A stretch of 64,000 nt of DNA from Methylosinus sp. PW1. GTDB lineage: Bacteria; Pseudomonadota; Alphaproteobacteria; Rhizobiales; Beijerinckiaceae. The notes under the pieces were generated by a model that was not told the origin of the DNA, made no database searches, and was given only the letters and a program-made list of their open reading frames with translations. The DNA lies in contig NZ_JQNK01000001.1 of the NCBI RefSeq assembly GCF_000745215.1, positions 1-64,000 on the forward strand. The letters run 5' to 3'. The position numbers and the translations under genes are program-made. Within the stretch, counting starts at the first letter, position 1, and the number at the start of each line of letters is the position of its first letter. This document shows, piece by piece, positions 34,743-45,626 of this stretch.

Positions 34743-35667
34743 CACCCTATCTGATATCATTTTTCCTGGCTGGGCGCGGCTTGCACCGGGCGGCGCGCAA
34801 TTCTCCGCCGGCGTCGGCCTGGCGCTCGTCGATCAAGTCCTGCGGAACGCCCCGCCCTTCGCCGACGCGTTGCGCCAGCGGCTGGCGTTGCGCGCCGCGG
34901 CGGCGTCCGCGGCGGCGTTGCGCTTGCGCGAGGACGAAGCCGCCTTGCGCGACGCCGAGCATCTTTCCTCCGGCGCGGGTGAGACCAGCCCGGCCGGCCG
35001 CATTCACCGGCTGTGGCGCGACTTCGCCGGTCGCCCGGCGACGTTGGATGCCGCCGCCCTCGCGGCCGCCGCCGCGCTTCTCGAATTGCCGCCCGATCTC
35101 GGGTGGCTGGCGCTCGCCGGCGCGTTGCAGGGCGCTCTCGCAGGTTGCGCTCAGCCGCTCGCCGCCGCGGCGACTGCGGGTGTCATGCTGGCGCGAGAGC
35201 TGCCGACGACACGGCGCGCCGAAGCGGAAATCCTCGCCTGGTGGGCGGCCGATGTCGCGCTCGCCGAGCGCCTGGGGTGGGAGCGGCCGGTCGCGCTCGC
35301 CGCCACGACGCTTCTGCGCCCGGAGCTGCGCAGCGCTTCAAGCCGGCGCCCGCGGCCGAGCGATCCGGAGTGGCCGGACGCGCTGGCCGGCGCCATCGCG
35401 TTGGCGGCGCGGGACGCGTCAGCGCTCGCCGTCGACCTGGCGCGCGGCGCGGATCGGCTGCTGGCGGTCGCGCCGAAACTGCGCACCAAGGGCGCCCGCC
35501 GCGTCGTCGAGCTGCTGCTCGCCGACGACGCCGTTTCGCCGGCCCGCGCGGCGCGGTCTGCGCGGCTCTCAGATCGCGCCGCGCGCCGGCTGTTCGATCG
35601 GCTCGTCGAACTCGGCGCCGTGCGCGAATTGTCGGGCCGCCCGACTTTTCGTCTCTACGGACTCTGA
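34624..35667 (+). CDS. DUF1403 family protein
   Basis: 347 residues; the first about 45 are poor and the real start may be later. The family pattern begins at PGWARLAPGGAQFSAGVGLA, continues LRNAPPFADALRQRLALRAA, LRLREDEAALRDAEHLSS and RIHRLWRDFAGRP, and ends AVAPKLRTKGARRVVELLLA, SDRAARRLFDRLVELGAVRE with LSGRPTFRLYGL, a winged-helix-like tail. The family is found on rhizobial plasmids beside scpB; the function is unknown. scpB starts 9 bp downstream. Confidence 0.8.
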   Translation: MRRFDSEPLIAADATAVAAEKSPRRSTRPRSSAASTNPSNTLSDIIFPGWARLAPGGAQFSAGVGLALVDQVLRNAPPFADALRQRLALRAAAASAAALRLREDEAALRDAEHLSSGAGETSPAGRIHRLWRDFAGRPATLDAAALAAAAALLELPPDLGWLALAGALQGALAGCAQPLAAAATAGVMLARELPTTRRAEAEILAWWAADVALAERLGWERPVALAATTLLRPELRSASSRRPRPSDPEWPDALAGAIALAARDASALAVDLARGADRLLAVAPKLRTKGARRVVELLLADDAVSPARAARSARLSDRAARRLFDRLVELGAVRELSGRPTFRLYGL

Positions 35668-35676
35668 GGACCGCCA

Positions 35677-36402
35677 ATGAGGCGATCCCGGAAAGCCGGA
35701 CCCGATATGTCTTTCGACGCGGATCTCGCCGACTTGCCCGAGCCGATGCGCTGGCGTGAATGGATGGGCCGCGTCGCGGCGGCGATTTTTTCCGCGCGCG
35801 ATCCGGTGCCGCGCGAGACGCTCGCGCGGCTGGTCGGGCAGGGGTGCAATCTCGACGATCTTCTCACCGACATCGTCGACGAGCTGCGCGGGCGTCCCTA
35901 CGACATCGTCGTCGTCGCTGGTGGCTGGCAGTTTCGCACGCGGCCGCGTTTCGCCGGCGCGATCCGCGTGGCGGGCTCGGGCGTTCCGCGCGACGGCGGC
36001 GCGCCCGAATTGACGCCCACCGAATTGCTGGCGCTGACCGCCATCGCCTATCTGCAGCCCGCGACCCGGGCCGAACTCTCGCGACTCGCCGGCCGAGAGA
36101 TCATCCGCGACGTCATCGGCCGGCTGAAGCGTCTCGATCTCATCGATGGGGCGTTGCGCGCGCCCGAGCCTGGCGCGCCTTTCGCCTATGTCACGACACG
36201 GAAATTTCTGGAGGCCTTCGGCCTCGCCAGCCTGCGCGAGCTGCCCGACATCGAAAGGCTGGAGGATGAGGGCCTGCTGCAGCGCCCGGGCACCGACGGC
36301 GATCTCGACGGGATCCTGGGACTGTGCGACGAAGAGCGGGAGACGGACGAAGACGCCGCCGACTTCGCCGACGGGGATGGATATCAATCGGCCGATTGCT
36401 GA
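35677..36402 (+). CDS. scpB: SMC-Scp complex subunit ScpB-like protein
   Basis: 241 residues from ATG 35677 with GAGGA upstream. Two winged-helix domains: the first in MGRVAAAIFSARDPVPRETL and ARLVGQGCNLDDLLTDIVDE with RPYDIVVVAGGWQFRTRPRF, the second in LTPTELLALTAIAYLQPATR, AELSRLAGREIIRDVIGRLK and FAYVTTRKFLEAFGLASLRE. It resembles chromosomal ScpB, the kleisin partner in condensin, but has an acidic tail. No smc or scpA gene is nearby, as usual for plasmid copies. It probably has a regulatory or segregation role with DUF1403. Confidence 0.85.
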   Translation: MRRSRKAGPDMSFDADLADLPEPMRWREWMGRVAAAIFSARDPVPRETLARLVGQGCNLDDLLTDIVDELRGRPYDIVVVAGGWQFRTRPRFAGAIRVAGSGVPRDGGAPELTPTELLALTAIAYLQPATRAELSRLAGREIIRDVIGRLKRLDLIDGALRAPEPGAPFAYVTTRKFLEAFGLASLRELPDIERLEDEGLLQRPGTDGDLDGILGLCDEERETDEDAADFADGDGYQSADC

Positions 36403-36552
36403 GTCTGGCGCTCAGCGCGACCGGCCGCCAAGGACGGGTCTCCAATCGACGCGCCAGACGTTTTCCCGCGCGATGCGCCAAACGGCGTCGACCAGGGCAA
36501 TGCGTCGATCGGCTCGGAAGTAGCGAAGCTCTATGCGTGAAAGGAACGCGCG

Positions 36553-36813
36553 GTGGCGATCGAGATACCGAAAGAGTCTGCGAAGGAAGCGGTCTTGTCG
36601 ATTCGACGCTATTTCGAAGAGAAGATGGATAATGAGATCGGCAATCTAGCGGCGGAGGGGCTGCTCCAATTCTTCGTCGAAGAGATCGGTCCGATTATCT
36701 ACAACAAGGCGGTCGCGGATGTGCAGAGCAGGCTGCAAGCCCGCGTAGCGGAGCTGGATGTCGAGATTCATGAGGACGAGTTCGGCTACTGGCGGAATCG
36801 CCCGCGCCGCTGA
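36553..36813 (+). CDS. DUF2164 family protein
   Basis: 86 residues from GTG 36553 with AAGGA upstream. IEIPKESAKEAVLSIRRYFE, EKMDNEIGNLAAEGLLQFFV and EEIGPIIYNKAVADVQSRLQ with the end HEDEFGYW match the DUF2164 consensus almost throughout. Function unknown; the family is small, soluble and helical. It is the last gene of the plasmid block before MITE copy 2. Confidence 0.88.
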   Translation: MAIEIPKESAKEAVLSIRRYFEEKMDNEIGNLAAEGLLQFFVEEIGPIIYNKAVADVQSRLQARVAELDVEIHEDEFGYWRNRPRR

Positions 36814-37040
36814 TCCGGATATGATAGCCATCAGCCGTCGGCCAACCCTCCATCCGGCGCCTCCTCGACGATCCCGTTCAAATCGGGCGGTGACCCGCGG
36901 TTCAGCTTCCGGGCGGCGACTGGCATTTCCACTCGCCCTTCAACGGGAAGGGCTCCTGGAAGCTTCACGCACGCCGATGGCACGAGGGCCGTGCCGGTGA
37001 GCTGAATGGCGGTAATCGCCTCGACGAGCAGCAGCCAGGA
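36814..37040. other. Gene remnant of unknown identity left of MITE copy 2
   Basis: An open minus-strand frame (WLLLVEAITAIQLTGTALVP onward to EEAPDGGLADG) and a plus-strand frame with HFHSPFNGKGSWKLHARRWH both end at the MITE. I cannot say which is real. The last five bases (CAGGA, 37036-37040) match neither right flank of the other two MITE copies. Confidence 0.4.
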
Positions 37041-37344
37041 TGTCAGGAGCCATCTTGGCTTGAGAATATCCGAATCCGAATCCAAAAAGCCATCGAACGT
37101 GATAATATTGACCAATAATATTCTCACGTTTGACGGCTTCCCACGTCGCTTTGGCCGGAAAACTGGGCCGTGTCGTGCGTCGCCGTTCGCAATTCTATAG
37201 AAATGTTGGAACAGCAAATTCTCAAATTAGCTGGCTTCGGCAAGCGATATTATCGAATTAAATGGATATTCTCAAGCATCATGGCTTTAGTTAACTCGTT
37301 GATTTCCCTTAAAACGTATTCTCACGCCAAAATGGCTCCTGACA
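37041..37344 (+). mobile_element. 304-bp MITE-like element, copy 2
   Basis: Identical in sequence to copy 1 (883-1186) and in the same orientation. Left flank CAGGA, right flank CCGGG. It interrupts the TOPRIM gene, whose continuation lies at the left side of copy 1. Its right end gives the truncated gene the tail VSGAILA and a stop. Confidence 0.9.
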
Positions 37345-38119
37345 CCGGGGTTCTCGCGAGGCGGACGGCGATCGTCTCGATCGCTTCGATGGTTTTCGGC
37401 CCCATGCCGCCGCCGGTCGCGGCGTAGAGCGTGTCGTCGCGGACGTCTTCGAATGCGGCGACGCTCAGCACATTGATCGGCGCTTCCGCGAGCACGAAGC
37501 GCGTCAGTGGCGCGGAACCGCCGGGAAGGCGGAACATCATCTTGTCGCCGCCCTTCACCGATCCTTTGAAATCGGGGCCTCGGATTTCGATATGGGTCAC
37601 GGCGCCGTGATCGTCGCGATGCGCGAACCAGGCGCTGCCATAGGGGCCTTCTCTCACCGCGTCGGCGGCGCGCGCCCGTTCGAGGACGCGTCGCGGCAGA
37701 GCACGCGCGCCGGCGAGATAGCGCCAGACGGTCGAGCCCGTCTGCAGCCGGGGGCGTCGCTCCCAGCGCTTGGCGAGCGCGAGCGCGGGCCTCGACTCTC
37801 CTCGGGAGCGCTGGAAGCTGGGAAATCGCGGGACGACGCCGGTGAAGCGGCGCAGCACTTTGCGGACCTCGCCGAAATTCAGACGGGGCTCGAGATGCTG
37901 AACGAGATCGAAGACGTCGCCCTTCGCCTCGCTCTGCGGATCCCACCAGCCGCGGCCCTCGTGATTGACGATCAGGATTTCTCCCTCTCCACGTCGATAT
38001 TTGAGGCAGTTCTTCGTGCTCTCTCGGCGATCGAGCCGCCAGGGCGGCGTCGAGCGCTCCAGCAGCGCGGCGCAATTGGTCTTCGCCCGCAGCTGTTCGA
38101 TTTCCGGGTCATGGCTCAT
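37345..38119 (-). pseudogene. TOPRIM-domain (DUF3991-like) protein, cut by MITE
   Basis: From ATG 38119 it begins MSHDPEIEQLRAKTNCAALL. ESTKNCLKYRRGEGEILIVN followed by HEGRGWWDPQSEAKGDVFDL is the primase-like N-terminal domain seen in DUF3991/TOPRIM plasmid proteins, and RFVLAEAPINVLSVAAFEDV with ATGGGMGPKTIEAIETIAVR is the start of the TOPRIM fold with its Glu. The frame then enters MITE copy 2. The missing DxD part is found at 834-882. The protein as it stands lacks the metal-binding Asp residues and should be inactive. Confidence 0.86.
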
Positions 38120-38369
38120 GGCGTTCCGTCCCTTTCTCGGGTCGGGCGGAGCGGAGAGCTCGATTTCTCCTTCTCCTTTCCCAAAACGCCGTCGGCCGAC
38201 CGCGAGACGGCCGGGCTGCAAGGGCGCGCGGAACGCGCGGGAGCAAAGCGACGCACCCTTGTCGGCGCGGACGGCGCTAGCGGTAGCCATGCTTCCTCTC
38301 CCTTTGCTCCGGATTCCCATTCGTGATTCATTCGTGTGCGAATGCGAAGCGGCGGCGTGGAGGGCCGGC

Positions 38370-38726
38370 ATGGCGGCGATGGACGAGATCGCGATTGCGT
38401 TGCAGGGCCGAAATCCGGAGGCGAACCGCCATCGTTCCTGGCGCGTCGAGGCCGGGCGCGATCTGTTCGGAGCGTGGATCGTGCGCGTCTCCTTCGGCCG
38501 GATCGGCTGTCGGGGGCGAACATTCGCGCGCGAATTCGCGTCGGAGGACGAGGCTCGCGCCTATGTGCGCGACGGGCTGCGCCGTCGGAAAGGCGCTGTT
38601 CGGCGCTGTGGCGTCGAGTATCGCGTCGTCGACGCCTCGCCCGCGGCGCAGCCTCTCTTGGCGACGGTCAGATTATCGAACAGTCCGAAGCCTCTCGAAG
38701 CGCCCGAGCCTCGCCTTGAAACCTGA
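38370..38726 (+). CDS. WGR-domain protein
   Basis: 118 residues from ATG 38370 with GGAGGG upstream. RHRSWRVEAGRDLFGAWIVR followed by VSFGRIGCRGRTFAREFASE and DEARAYVRDGLRRRKG matches the WGR domain, here with FGAW and FGRIG in place of the canonical Trp-Gly-Arg core. WGR domains occur in DNA-repair proteins and on plasmids and probably bind nucleic acid. The stop overlaps the proposed TTG start of the helicase gene (38716). Confidence 0.78.
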   Translation: MAAMDEIAIALQGRNPEANRHRSWRVEAGRDLFGAWIVRVSFGRIGCRGRTFAREFASEDEARAYVRDGLRRRKGAVRRCGVEYRVVDASPAAQPLLATVRLSNSPKPLEAPEPRLET

Positions 38727-40902
38727 ACAGCCATCGCAGAGCGGCACCTCGCGGGAAACGCTCGTCGGTTCGGTCGAGCGCGTGACGTTCCACAATGAGG
38801 AGAATGGCTTCGCGGTTCTGAAGGTGAAAGCGCGCGGCAAGCGCGACCTCGTGCCGGTCGTCGGCCACGCCGCGTCAATTTCCGCGGGCGAATATATTCA
38901 TGCCGTCGGCGTCTGGATCAACGACCGCGCTCATGGGCTTCAATTCAAAGCGGATTTTCTGAAGACCACGCCTCCGACGACGGCGGCGGGCATCGAGAAA
39001 TATCTCGGCTCCGGCATGGTCCGGGGCATCGGTCCCAAGCTCGCCGCGAGAATTGTCGCCGCATTCGGCGTGGCCACCTTCGAAACCATCGAAGCGACCC
39101 CGGAAAGGCTGAAGGAGGTCTCGGGGATCGGAGAGTTCCGCGCCAAAAGAATCGCCGCCGGCTGGGCCGAGCAGAAGGCCGTCCGCGACATTATGGTGTT
39201 CCTGCATTCGCATGGTGTCGGGACTTCGCGAGCGGTGCGCATCTTCAAGACCTATGGGTTCGACGCCATTCGGGTGATGACCGAAGATCCCTATCGGCTC
39301 GCCCGGGATATTCGAGGCATCGGCTTTCGGACCGCCGACGCCATGGCCATGAAGATGGGCGTCGGGAAAGAAGCGCCGCAACGCGTGCGCGCCGGCGTAT
39401 CCTTCGCGCTGCAGGAGGCGACCGACGACGGTCACTGCGGGCTTCCTATCGAAAGCCTTCTCACACTGGCGGTCAAGCTGCTCGACGTCGACAAGGCGAT
39501 CGTGCGGACGGCGCTCGATCACGAGCTCGCGGGCGCGGAAGTCGTCGGCGACACGATCGGCGGGGAGCCCTGCATCTTCTTGCGCGGGCTTCACACCGCC
39601 GAGCGCGGCGTCGCCGAGCGGCTGCGGGCGCTGCTCCGAGGCTCGCCGCCCTGGCCGCAGATCGACGTGGAAAAGGCCGCCCCCTGGGTCGAGAAGCGGA
39701 CGGGAAAGACCCTGGCGCCGTCGCAGCGCGCGGCGATCAAGATGGCGCTCCGCTCCAAAGTCGCCGTGATCACCGGCGGTCCCGGCGTCGGCAAGACGAC
39801 CTTGCTCGACGCGGTTCTGCGCATTCTGGTCGCCAAGGGAACGAAAATTCTGCTCGCCGCGCCGACCGGCCGCGCCGCCAAGCGCATGGCCGAACAGACC
39901 AGGATAGAGGCGAAGACCATCCACCGTCTGTTGGAGATCGATCCCAAGACCGGCGGATTTCGGCGGGGTCCGGACAATCCGCTCGACTGCGACCTGCTCG
40001 TCATCGACGAAACCAGCATGGTCGACATCTCGCTCATGTACGCGCTCGTCAAGGCGATCCCCGGGCCATCGGCGCTCTTGCTGGTCGGCGACGTCGATCA
40101 ATTGCCGTCGGTCGGACCAGGCCAGGTGCTCGCGGACATCATCGAATCCGGAGCCGTGCCGGTCGCACGCCTGACCGAAGTATTCCGGCAGGCCGCCGAA
40201 AGCCGCATCATCGTGAACGCCCATCGGATCAATCGCGGCGAAATGCCGGAATTGCCGCGGCGCGGCGAGGAATCGGATTTCTGGTTCGTCGACGCCGAAG
40301 ATCCCGAGAGGGGAGCCGCCACGGTGGTGGAAATCGTTCGCGACCGAATTCCGCGGCGCTTCGGTCTCGACCCGATCCGCGACATTCAGGTGCTCTGTCC
40401 GATGCAGCGCGGCGCGCTCGGGGCGCGAGCGCTCAATGTCGATCTGCAGAAGGCGCTCAATCCCAACCCGCCGGCGAAGGTGGAGAAATTCGGCTCGATC
40501 TTCGCGCCAGGCGACAAGGTCATGCAGACCGAAAACGATTACGATCGTGACGTATTCAACGGCGACCTCGGCACGATCCTGCGCATCGACGACGACGAGG
40601 CCTCACTCGTCGCGAACTTCGACGGTCGAGAGGTCGTGTATCCATTCGCCGAGCTCGACGCCTTGGTCCCGGCCTATGCGACGACGATCCACAAGTCGCA
40701 GGGCTCGGAATATCCTGCCGTGGTCATCACGCTGGCCACGCAGCATTACACCATGCTGGCGCGCAATCTCGTCTACACGGCTGTGACCCGCGCCAAGCGC
40801 CTCGTCGTCCTCGTCGGCCAGCGCCGCGCGCTGGCGATCGCGGTGAGAAGCGGCGCCGGGCGAAAGCGATGGACGAAGCTGAAGGAGTGGTTGAAGGTTT
40901 GA
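38716..40902 (+). CDS. recD2: RecD2-type ATP-dependent DNA helicase
   Basis: 728 residues from TTG 38716, which fits the family start (ETLVGSVERVTFHNEENGFA). The N-terminal OB-like domain and two helix-hairpin-helix regions (IEKYLGSGMVRGIGPKLAAR, LKEVSGIGEFRAKRIAAGWA) precede the motor: Walker A VITGGPGVGKTTLL, Walker B LLVIDETSMVDIS, LLVGDVDQLPSVGPGQVLAD and the late motif TIHKSQGSEYPAVVITLA. It is a 5'-3' helicase of superfamily 1. No RecBC partner is near, so it probably serves plasmid DNA handling. Gene intact. Confidence 0.93.
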   Translation: MKPEQPSQSGTSRETLVGSVERVTFHNEENGFAVLKVKARGKRDLVPVVGHAASISAGEYIHAVGVWINDRAHGLQFKADFLKTTPPTTAAGIEKYLGSGMVRGIGPKLAARIVAAFGVATFETIEATPERLKEVSGIGEFRAKRIAAGWAEQKAVRDIMVFLHSHGVGTSRAVRIFKTYGFDAIRVMTEDPYRLARDIRGIGFRTADAMAMKMGVGKEAPQRVRAGVSFALQEATDDGHCGLPIESLLTLAVKLLDVDKAIVRTALDHELAGAEVVGDTIGGEPCIFLRGLHTAERGVAERLRALLRGSPPWPQIDVEKAAPWVEKRTGKTLAPSQRAAIKMALRSKVAVITGGPGVGKTTLLDAVLRILVAKGTKILLAAPTGRAAKRMAEQTRIEAKTIHRLLEIDPKTGGFRRGPDNPLDCDLLVIDETSMVDISLMYALVKAIPGPSALLLVGDVDQLPSVGPGQVLADIIESGAVPVARLTEVFRQAAESRIIVNAHRINRGEMPELPRRGEESDFWFVDAEDPERGAATVVEIVRDRIPRRFGLDPIRDIQVLCPMQRGALGARALNVDLQKALNPNPPAKVEKFGSIFAPGDKVMQTENDYDRDVFNGDLGTILRIDDDEASLVANFDGREVVYPFAELDALVPAYATTIHKSQGSEYPAVVITLATQHYTMLARNLVYTAVTRAKRLVVLVGQRRALAIAVRSGAGRKRWTKLKEWLKV

Positions 40903-40981
40903 AATCGACTACCGACGTGGCGCACCGGCGGAGAGCACGCGACGCCGGGTCCTGCGTCAGAGACAGGAACGAGACGGGCGC

Positions 40982-41254
40982 GTGAAAATGCAAGACTTGA
41001 ACGAGAGCGCCCCGTCGGCGAACGACAACAGGGCGACGACAGTGACCTCGGGACGCCGAGCGATGCACGCCAGCCCGCAGGACGAAGCACGGGGCCTCGA
41101 GGTCGTGCGCCTCCACCAGAGGCTGGAGGATTGGCGCGATTGCCGTCGTCTCTCTGTTGCCGAGAGGTGGCCAGCGCTCGCCTACGAAATCATCTGCATC
41201 GAAATTCGCACGCTGGAACGGGCCATTGCTCGACAGGTACGTGAATTATTCTGA
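40982..41254 (+). CDS. Small hypothetical protein
   Basis: 90 residues from GTG 40982 (ATG 40988 possible). The N-terminal third is polar (NESAPSANDNRATTVTSGRR); the rest is helical: VVRLHQRLEDWRDCRRLSVA and ALAYEIICIEIRTLERAIAR. No family recognised. It follows the helicase gene by 79 bp in the same direction. Confidence 0.5.
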   Translation: MKMQDLNESAPSANDNRATTVTSGRRAMHASPQDEARGLEVVRLHQRLEDWRDCRRLSVAERWPALAYEIICIEIRTLERAIARQVRELF

Positions 41255-41947
41255 GCTGCGCGGCGCCAAGCGCGGATACAACGGTCGAGGGTACCCATCG
41301 CGCCGCGGCTGTGACGAGAGGCGGCGAGCGCGTTCGGCCCCCATGCGCGCGAACTCGCGGAACGGGCGTTATGGGAACCCGGAAACGTCGCGCCGGTAGC
41401 AGGATGACGTCACCACGGTCGAGTTCAACGGATACGAACTCCGAGAAGTCGCCTGCTATGCCGTGGCGCGCGCGGCCAGCATTGGCGATCTTGGAACGCA
41501 ATCGCCCTGACGATCCACGCCCACGCGCCGAGATAGACACCCCGCGGTTGTTCGCGGATGGACACGAACGGACTAAATCGTTACGTGACTGTGCATGAGC
41601 TGCGCTGGCTGAGGAGGCTCGCGATACGGGGCAGGCTGCGGCGAGCGACGCCGCGCACAGCCCTCACTGCATCCGGAGGCACCAATCGATCCCCCTTTCG
41701 AAGAGCTTTTCCTCGACGAGGTGCAGGCTAAGTGGAGATCAGAAATAAAGCCCACCGGCCTGGGCGATGATCGACGGCGGGAAGCGACGGCGCTTGTAGC
41801 TCACGGGCGACTGTCTCATGGCCCGAAGATCGTCCCTCTCGCGTTACCCTCCGTTATGTGACATCGCCAGCTACGCCTAGATCGTATATAGAGGGCCGTT
41901 CGACCGATGATGAAAGCCGCGAACGTGGATTTGAATTAGAGGGGTGC
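41255..41947. other. Long intergenic stretch without recognisable gene
   Basis: Open frames on both strands are short and show no family motif. Near the end a ribosome site GAGGGG precedes the dehydratase gene. The stretch may hold decayed IS material but I find no terminal repeat. Confidence 0.4.
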
Positions 41948-42933
<986 letters not shown>

Positions 42934-42996
42934 GAGGCTGCTAGAGTATCCGTTATGGACAATGGCTTTTTCGGCCCAAATGCGATCATCGCGCAA

Positions 42997-43170
42997 CTAT
43001 GCGTTGGCGAGGACGATCATTCTGCGCATGACGGCGGTGATGGCGACCTTGGCGGGCTCCCCAGCTTCCACGAGCCTGACATAGCCAGCCTTCATCTGCG
43101 GATTGAAGCGGCAGGCGACGAGCGCTGGCATATTGAGGGCTTGGCGGAGAAAAGCTCTGACGCCGCCGTG
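42997..43170 (-). pseudogene. IS110-family transposase, C-terminal fragment
   Basis: The minus strand reads RAFLRQALNMPALVACRFNP and KAGYVRLVEAGEPAKVAITA then VMRRMIVLANA, the usual end of IS110/IS116 transposases. The conserved N-terminal and Ser regions are absent. Confidence 0.65.
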
Positions 43171-43278
43171 ATCTACAAGAGTATCGCCTACGGCGTCGCC
43201 CCACAGGCTTGGCTCACCGAGGCGCTCGCCCGTATCAACGATCACAAGATCAATGATCTTGCCACCTTGCTGTCGTGA
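43171..43278 (+). pseudogene. IS66 TnpC, C-terminal fragment
   Basis: GVAPQAWLTEALARINDHKI then NDLATLLS resembles the extreme C-terminus of IS66 transposases (DPQAWLTHVLxRIADHKIN). Only about 30 residues remain, joined to the IS110 fragment. The region is IS debris. Confidence 0.5.
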
Positions 43279-43554
43279 CGCTGGGCCGCCGATTAGCAGG
43301 CCAAAAAAGTCGCCGCCTGATTCTCGCGCAGCCGTCGCTGGCCGAAAATGATCAATCTGCGTGCCTCACCGAATGCTTACCCCGAAAACTGGAGCGCAGT
43401 GCGCGTTGCCTGATCCCGGTGCAATATCAAACCCAGATCGCTCGGCCATTCGCGCAATTTGCACCGCACCCTTTTCATCGGTTTTTAATTCTCCTAAACT
43501 AGCGGAAAACGACCCAAAGCAAAGCAGGACCAAGTCGGAAAGGCGAGCAGAGCA

Positions 43555-44355
43555 ATGTATGACGAGCTAGCGGACATTGTGCAACACAGACTCGATGTTG
43601 GAAACTTAAGACAAGCCGCCGAAGACCTTGGTTTCAGGGTCACGAAATATCGTCGAGGCATCGATCTCGGGGGGGGGCTCGGGCTTCATGCGCCGTTTCT
43701 ACTGGACATCGTAGAAGAAATATATATTACAGATATCGTCCGTTACACCACCCAATACGAAGGGACGCTTCTCGCCGGCATAAGCGCCAAATTCGCTCGC
43801 AACAATATTCCATACGATCCGAGTCGGGTCGAGTTTCACACGGTCGACGCGCAGGATCTGATCTACAGGGACGGGCTTTTCGACTTCGTCTTCAGCGTCA
43901 ACGCCTTCGAGCATATTCCCGAGCCGGCCAAGGCCTATGACGAGCTGATCCGCGTCACTGCACCAGGTAGTCTCGTGCTCATTCAGTTCGATCCATTGTG
44001 GCATTCCGCCTACGGCCATCACCTTTTCCATTTGAATCTCGATCCTTGGGCGCATCTCTTGACCAACAGAGAAGAATTCGAGCGGCTCATCTATGACAAG
44101 GGTGGCAACGCCAATGACTTTGAGATCTTTCTTCACGAGATGAACGGCAAGCGCTTTCAAATCTACAGGGATTTATTCGAGGGACAAGCGGCTAAGCATT
44201 TTTCAAAATGGCATTTCGACTATTGGTCGAAGTCCCCGCAATTGGACCCTTATGCATCGCGTTATCCAGAGATTTACGAAGCCGCTCGCGCGCGAGGGTA
44301 CGATTTGGAAAATCTCCTCGTACGTGGCGTCCAGTTCATCGGCGAGCGCTCCTGA
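43555..44355 (+). CDS. Class I SAM-dependent methyltransferase
   Basis: 266 residues from ATG 43555. RGIDLGGGLGLHAPFLLDIV is motif I, EFHTVDAQDLIYRDGLFDFV motif II, and FSVNAFEHIPEPAKAYDELI followed by RVTAPGSLVLIQFDPLWHS is the catalytic-region pattern of Methyltransf_11 proteins. The C-terminal half (HHLFHLNLDPWAHLLTNREE) is specific and may bind the acceptor. Like the dehydratase gene upstream it probably belongs to surface polysaccharide synthesis. AT-richer than the neighbouring IS DNA. Confidence 0.8.
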   Translation: MYDELADIVQHRLDVGNLRQAAEDLGFRVTKYRRGIDLGGGLGLHAPFLLDIVEEIYITDIVRYTTQYEGTLLAGISAKFARNNIPYDPSRVEFHTVDAQDLIYRDGLFDFVFSVNAFEHIPEPAKAYDELIRVTAPGSLVLIQFDPLWHSAYGHHLFHLNLDPWAHLLTNREEFERLIYDKGGNANDFEIFLHEMNGKRFQIYRDLFEGQAAKHFSKWHFDYWSKSPQLDPYASRYPEIYEAARARGYDLENLLVRGVQFIGERS

Positions 44356-44369
44356 TGGATTCTTTGATT

Positions 44370-44760
44370 CGAGAGGACGCGCGTCGGCACGTGGTATTTT
44401 TTTGGGGAGGGGGGCTCGTCGATCGAAGCGACGGATGGGCGCGCGAACAGGAAACAACCCGCGAGCGCAGCGCCGGCAGAGCGACGCGGTGGCCGTGCGC
44501 GGCGATGCGCAGCAGTAGGAGGGCGATCATCGTCGCCAGCAGCTGAGCCTTGATGGCGTTCTCGTTCTTGCCCAAGAACCTGTGCGGATCGAGAGATGCT
44601 GCTCAGCCAGCGGAGCAAGAGTTCGATCCGCCAGTGCGCCTCATAAAGGGCAGTGATCTCGGCCGCCTCGCACGTCACGTCGTTGGTGATCACCTCGAAA
44701 TCTGCGGCTGCGGCCCTGCTCGCCGCGTCGCGCTCGATGATGCAATGGAGGCGCACCCGC
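44370..44760 (-). pseudogene. IS4-family transposase, C-terminal fragment
   Basis: On the minus strand: RLHCIIERDAASRAAAADFE, VITNDVTCEAAEITALYEAH and WRIELLLRWL with the late catalytic Glu (YxxR/H-WxIE), then after a frame change GKNENAIKAQLLATMIALLL. This is the C-terminal end of an IS4-type transposase. The frame change and missing N-terminus show it is dead. A different IS4-type gene lies at 58118-59071. Confidence 0.75.
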
Positions 44761-44906
44761 GGCTTGCTATCGCCCGTTGCTCACCAGCGCGACCTCGCCA
44801 TCGCCGATGGTAACGTAATTGAGATTGGCGAGCGTCACCTCGACGCGATATGGGAGGTCATCGCCGCAATCATAGGCGACTTGCTTTCTGAGCCCATGGA
44901 TGTGGT

Positions 44907-45190
44907 AGGGTCGCGGCAGGGACGTGGGTTGCCCCACGCCCCCCGCACAGATCCGTACGTGCAGAATTACCGCATTCGGCTCTTGCCTTGAGTCAAGACG
45001 CGAAGCGCTGGTTCGGATAGGGATGCAGAACGCGGACCTTGGGGATGTAGAGCGCGATGAGGCGTTGGAAGCGCTCCCAGGTCAGGCGCGAACGCTGACT
45101 ACGCCGTCGCAGAGCGCGCATCCAAGCCCGGCAGACTTCGGCGCGGAACATTCCGAGCCTTTTCAGATTGCCGGACACAGCGTGATAGAG
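44907..45190 (-). mobile_element. Group II intron 3' fragment with maturase tail
   Basis: The minus strand encodes RRRSQRSRLTWERFQRLIAL and YIPKVRVLHPYPNQRFAS, the typical end of LtrA maturases. About 10 nt further lies a domain V sequence: GAGCCGAATGCGGTAATTCT then GCACGTACGGATCTGTG. A domain VI stem (GGGGCGTGGGGCAACCCACG) follows. It is a different intron class from the one at 17952-19783. The upstream part is lost. Confidence 0.78.
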
Positions 45191-45626
45191 CGGAATCCGA
45201 TCAAACTGCATCATAGCCGGATGCCGCAAAGTAATTCGCGCATTCGCTCGGCGTGATGTTAGCGGCGGCGAAAATCCGCGCATAAACGGCGCGGTCGGGC
45301 TGGGTCCGAACGGCTGGAGGCGTCAGAGCGCTTTCTCTGGCGCGGCCCGGTAATTACGGGCTGGATATGTTGATTTGGCGCGAGCTGCGGTCGGAACAGG
45401 AACACGTCAATCGGCGCGAATGGATTCACATGGGGATCGATGCGCGTGGCGGTGACGTCCCTCCGCGCCCATGATGCTGTCGTGCTCGCGACCGTCAAGG
45501 ACGCTTCGCGCCGCGCCGCGGCGCCCTTCGGGCGTCCTTGACGGCCGCTGCGCGCGCCAGCATTGCAGCGCTCAGGTCGGGACGACGGGATGGCCGTCCC
45601 GATCGAACCACGGGATATTCGGCGGT

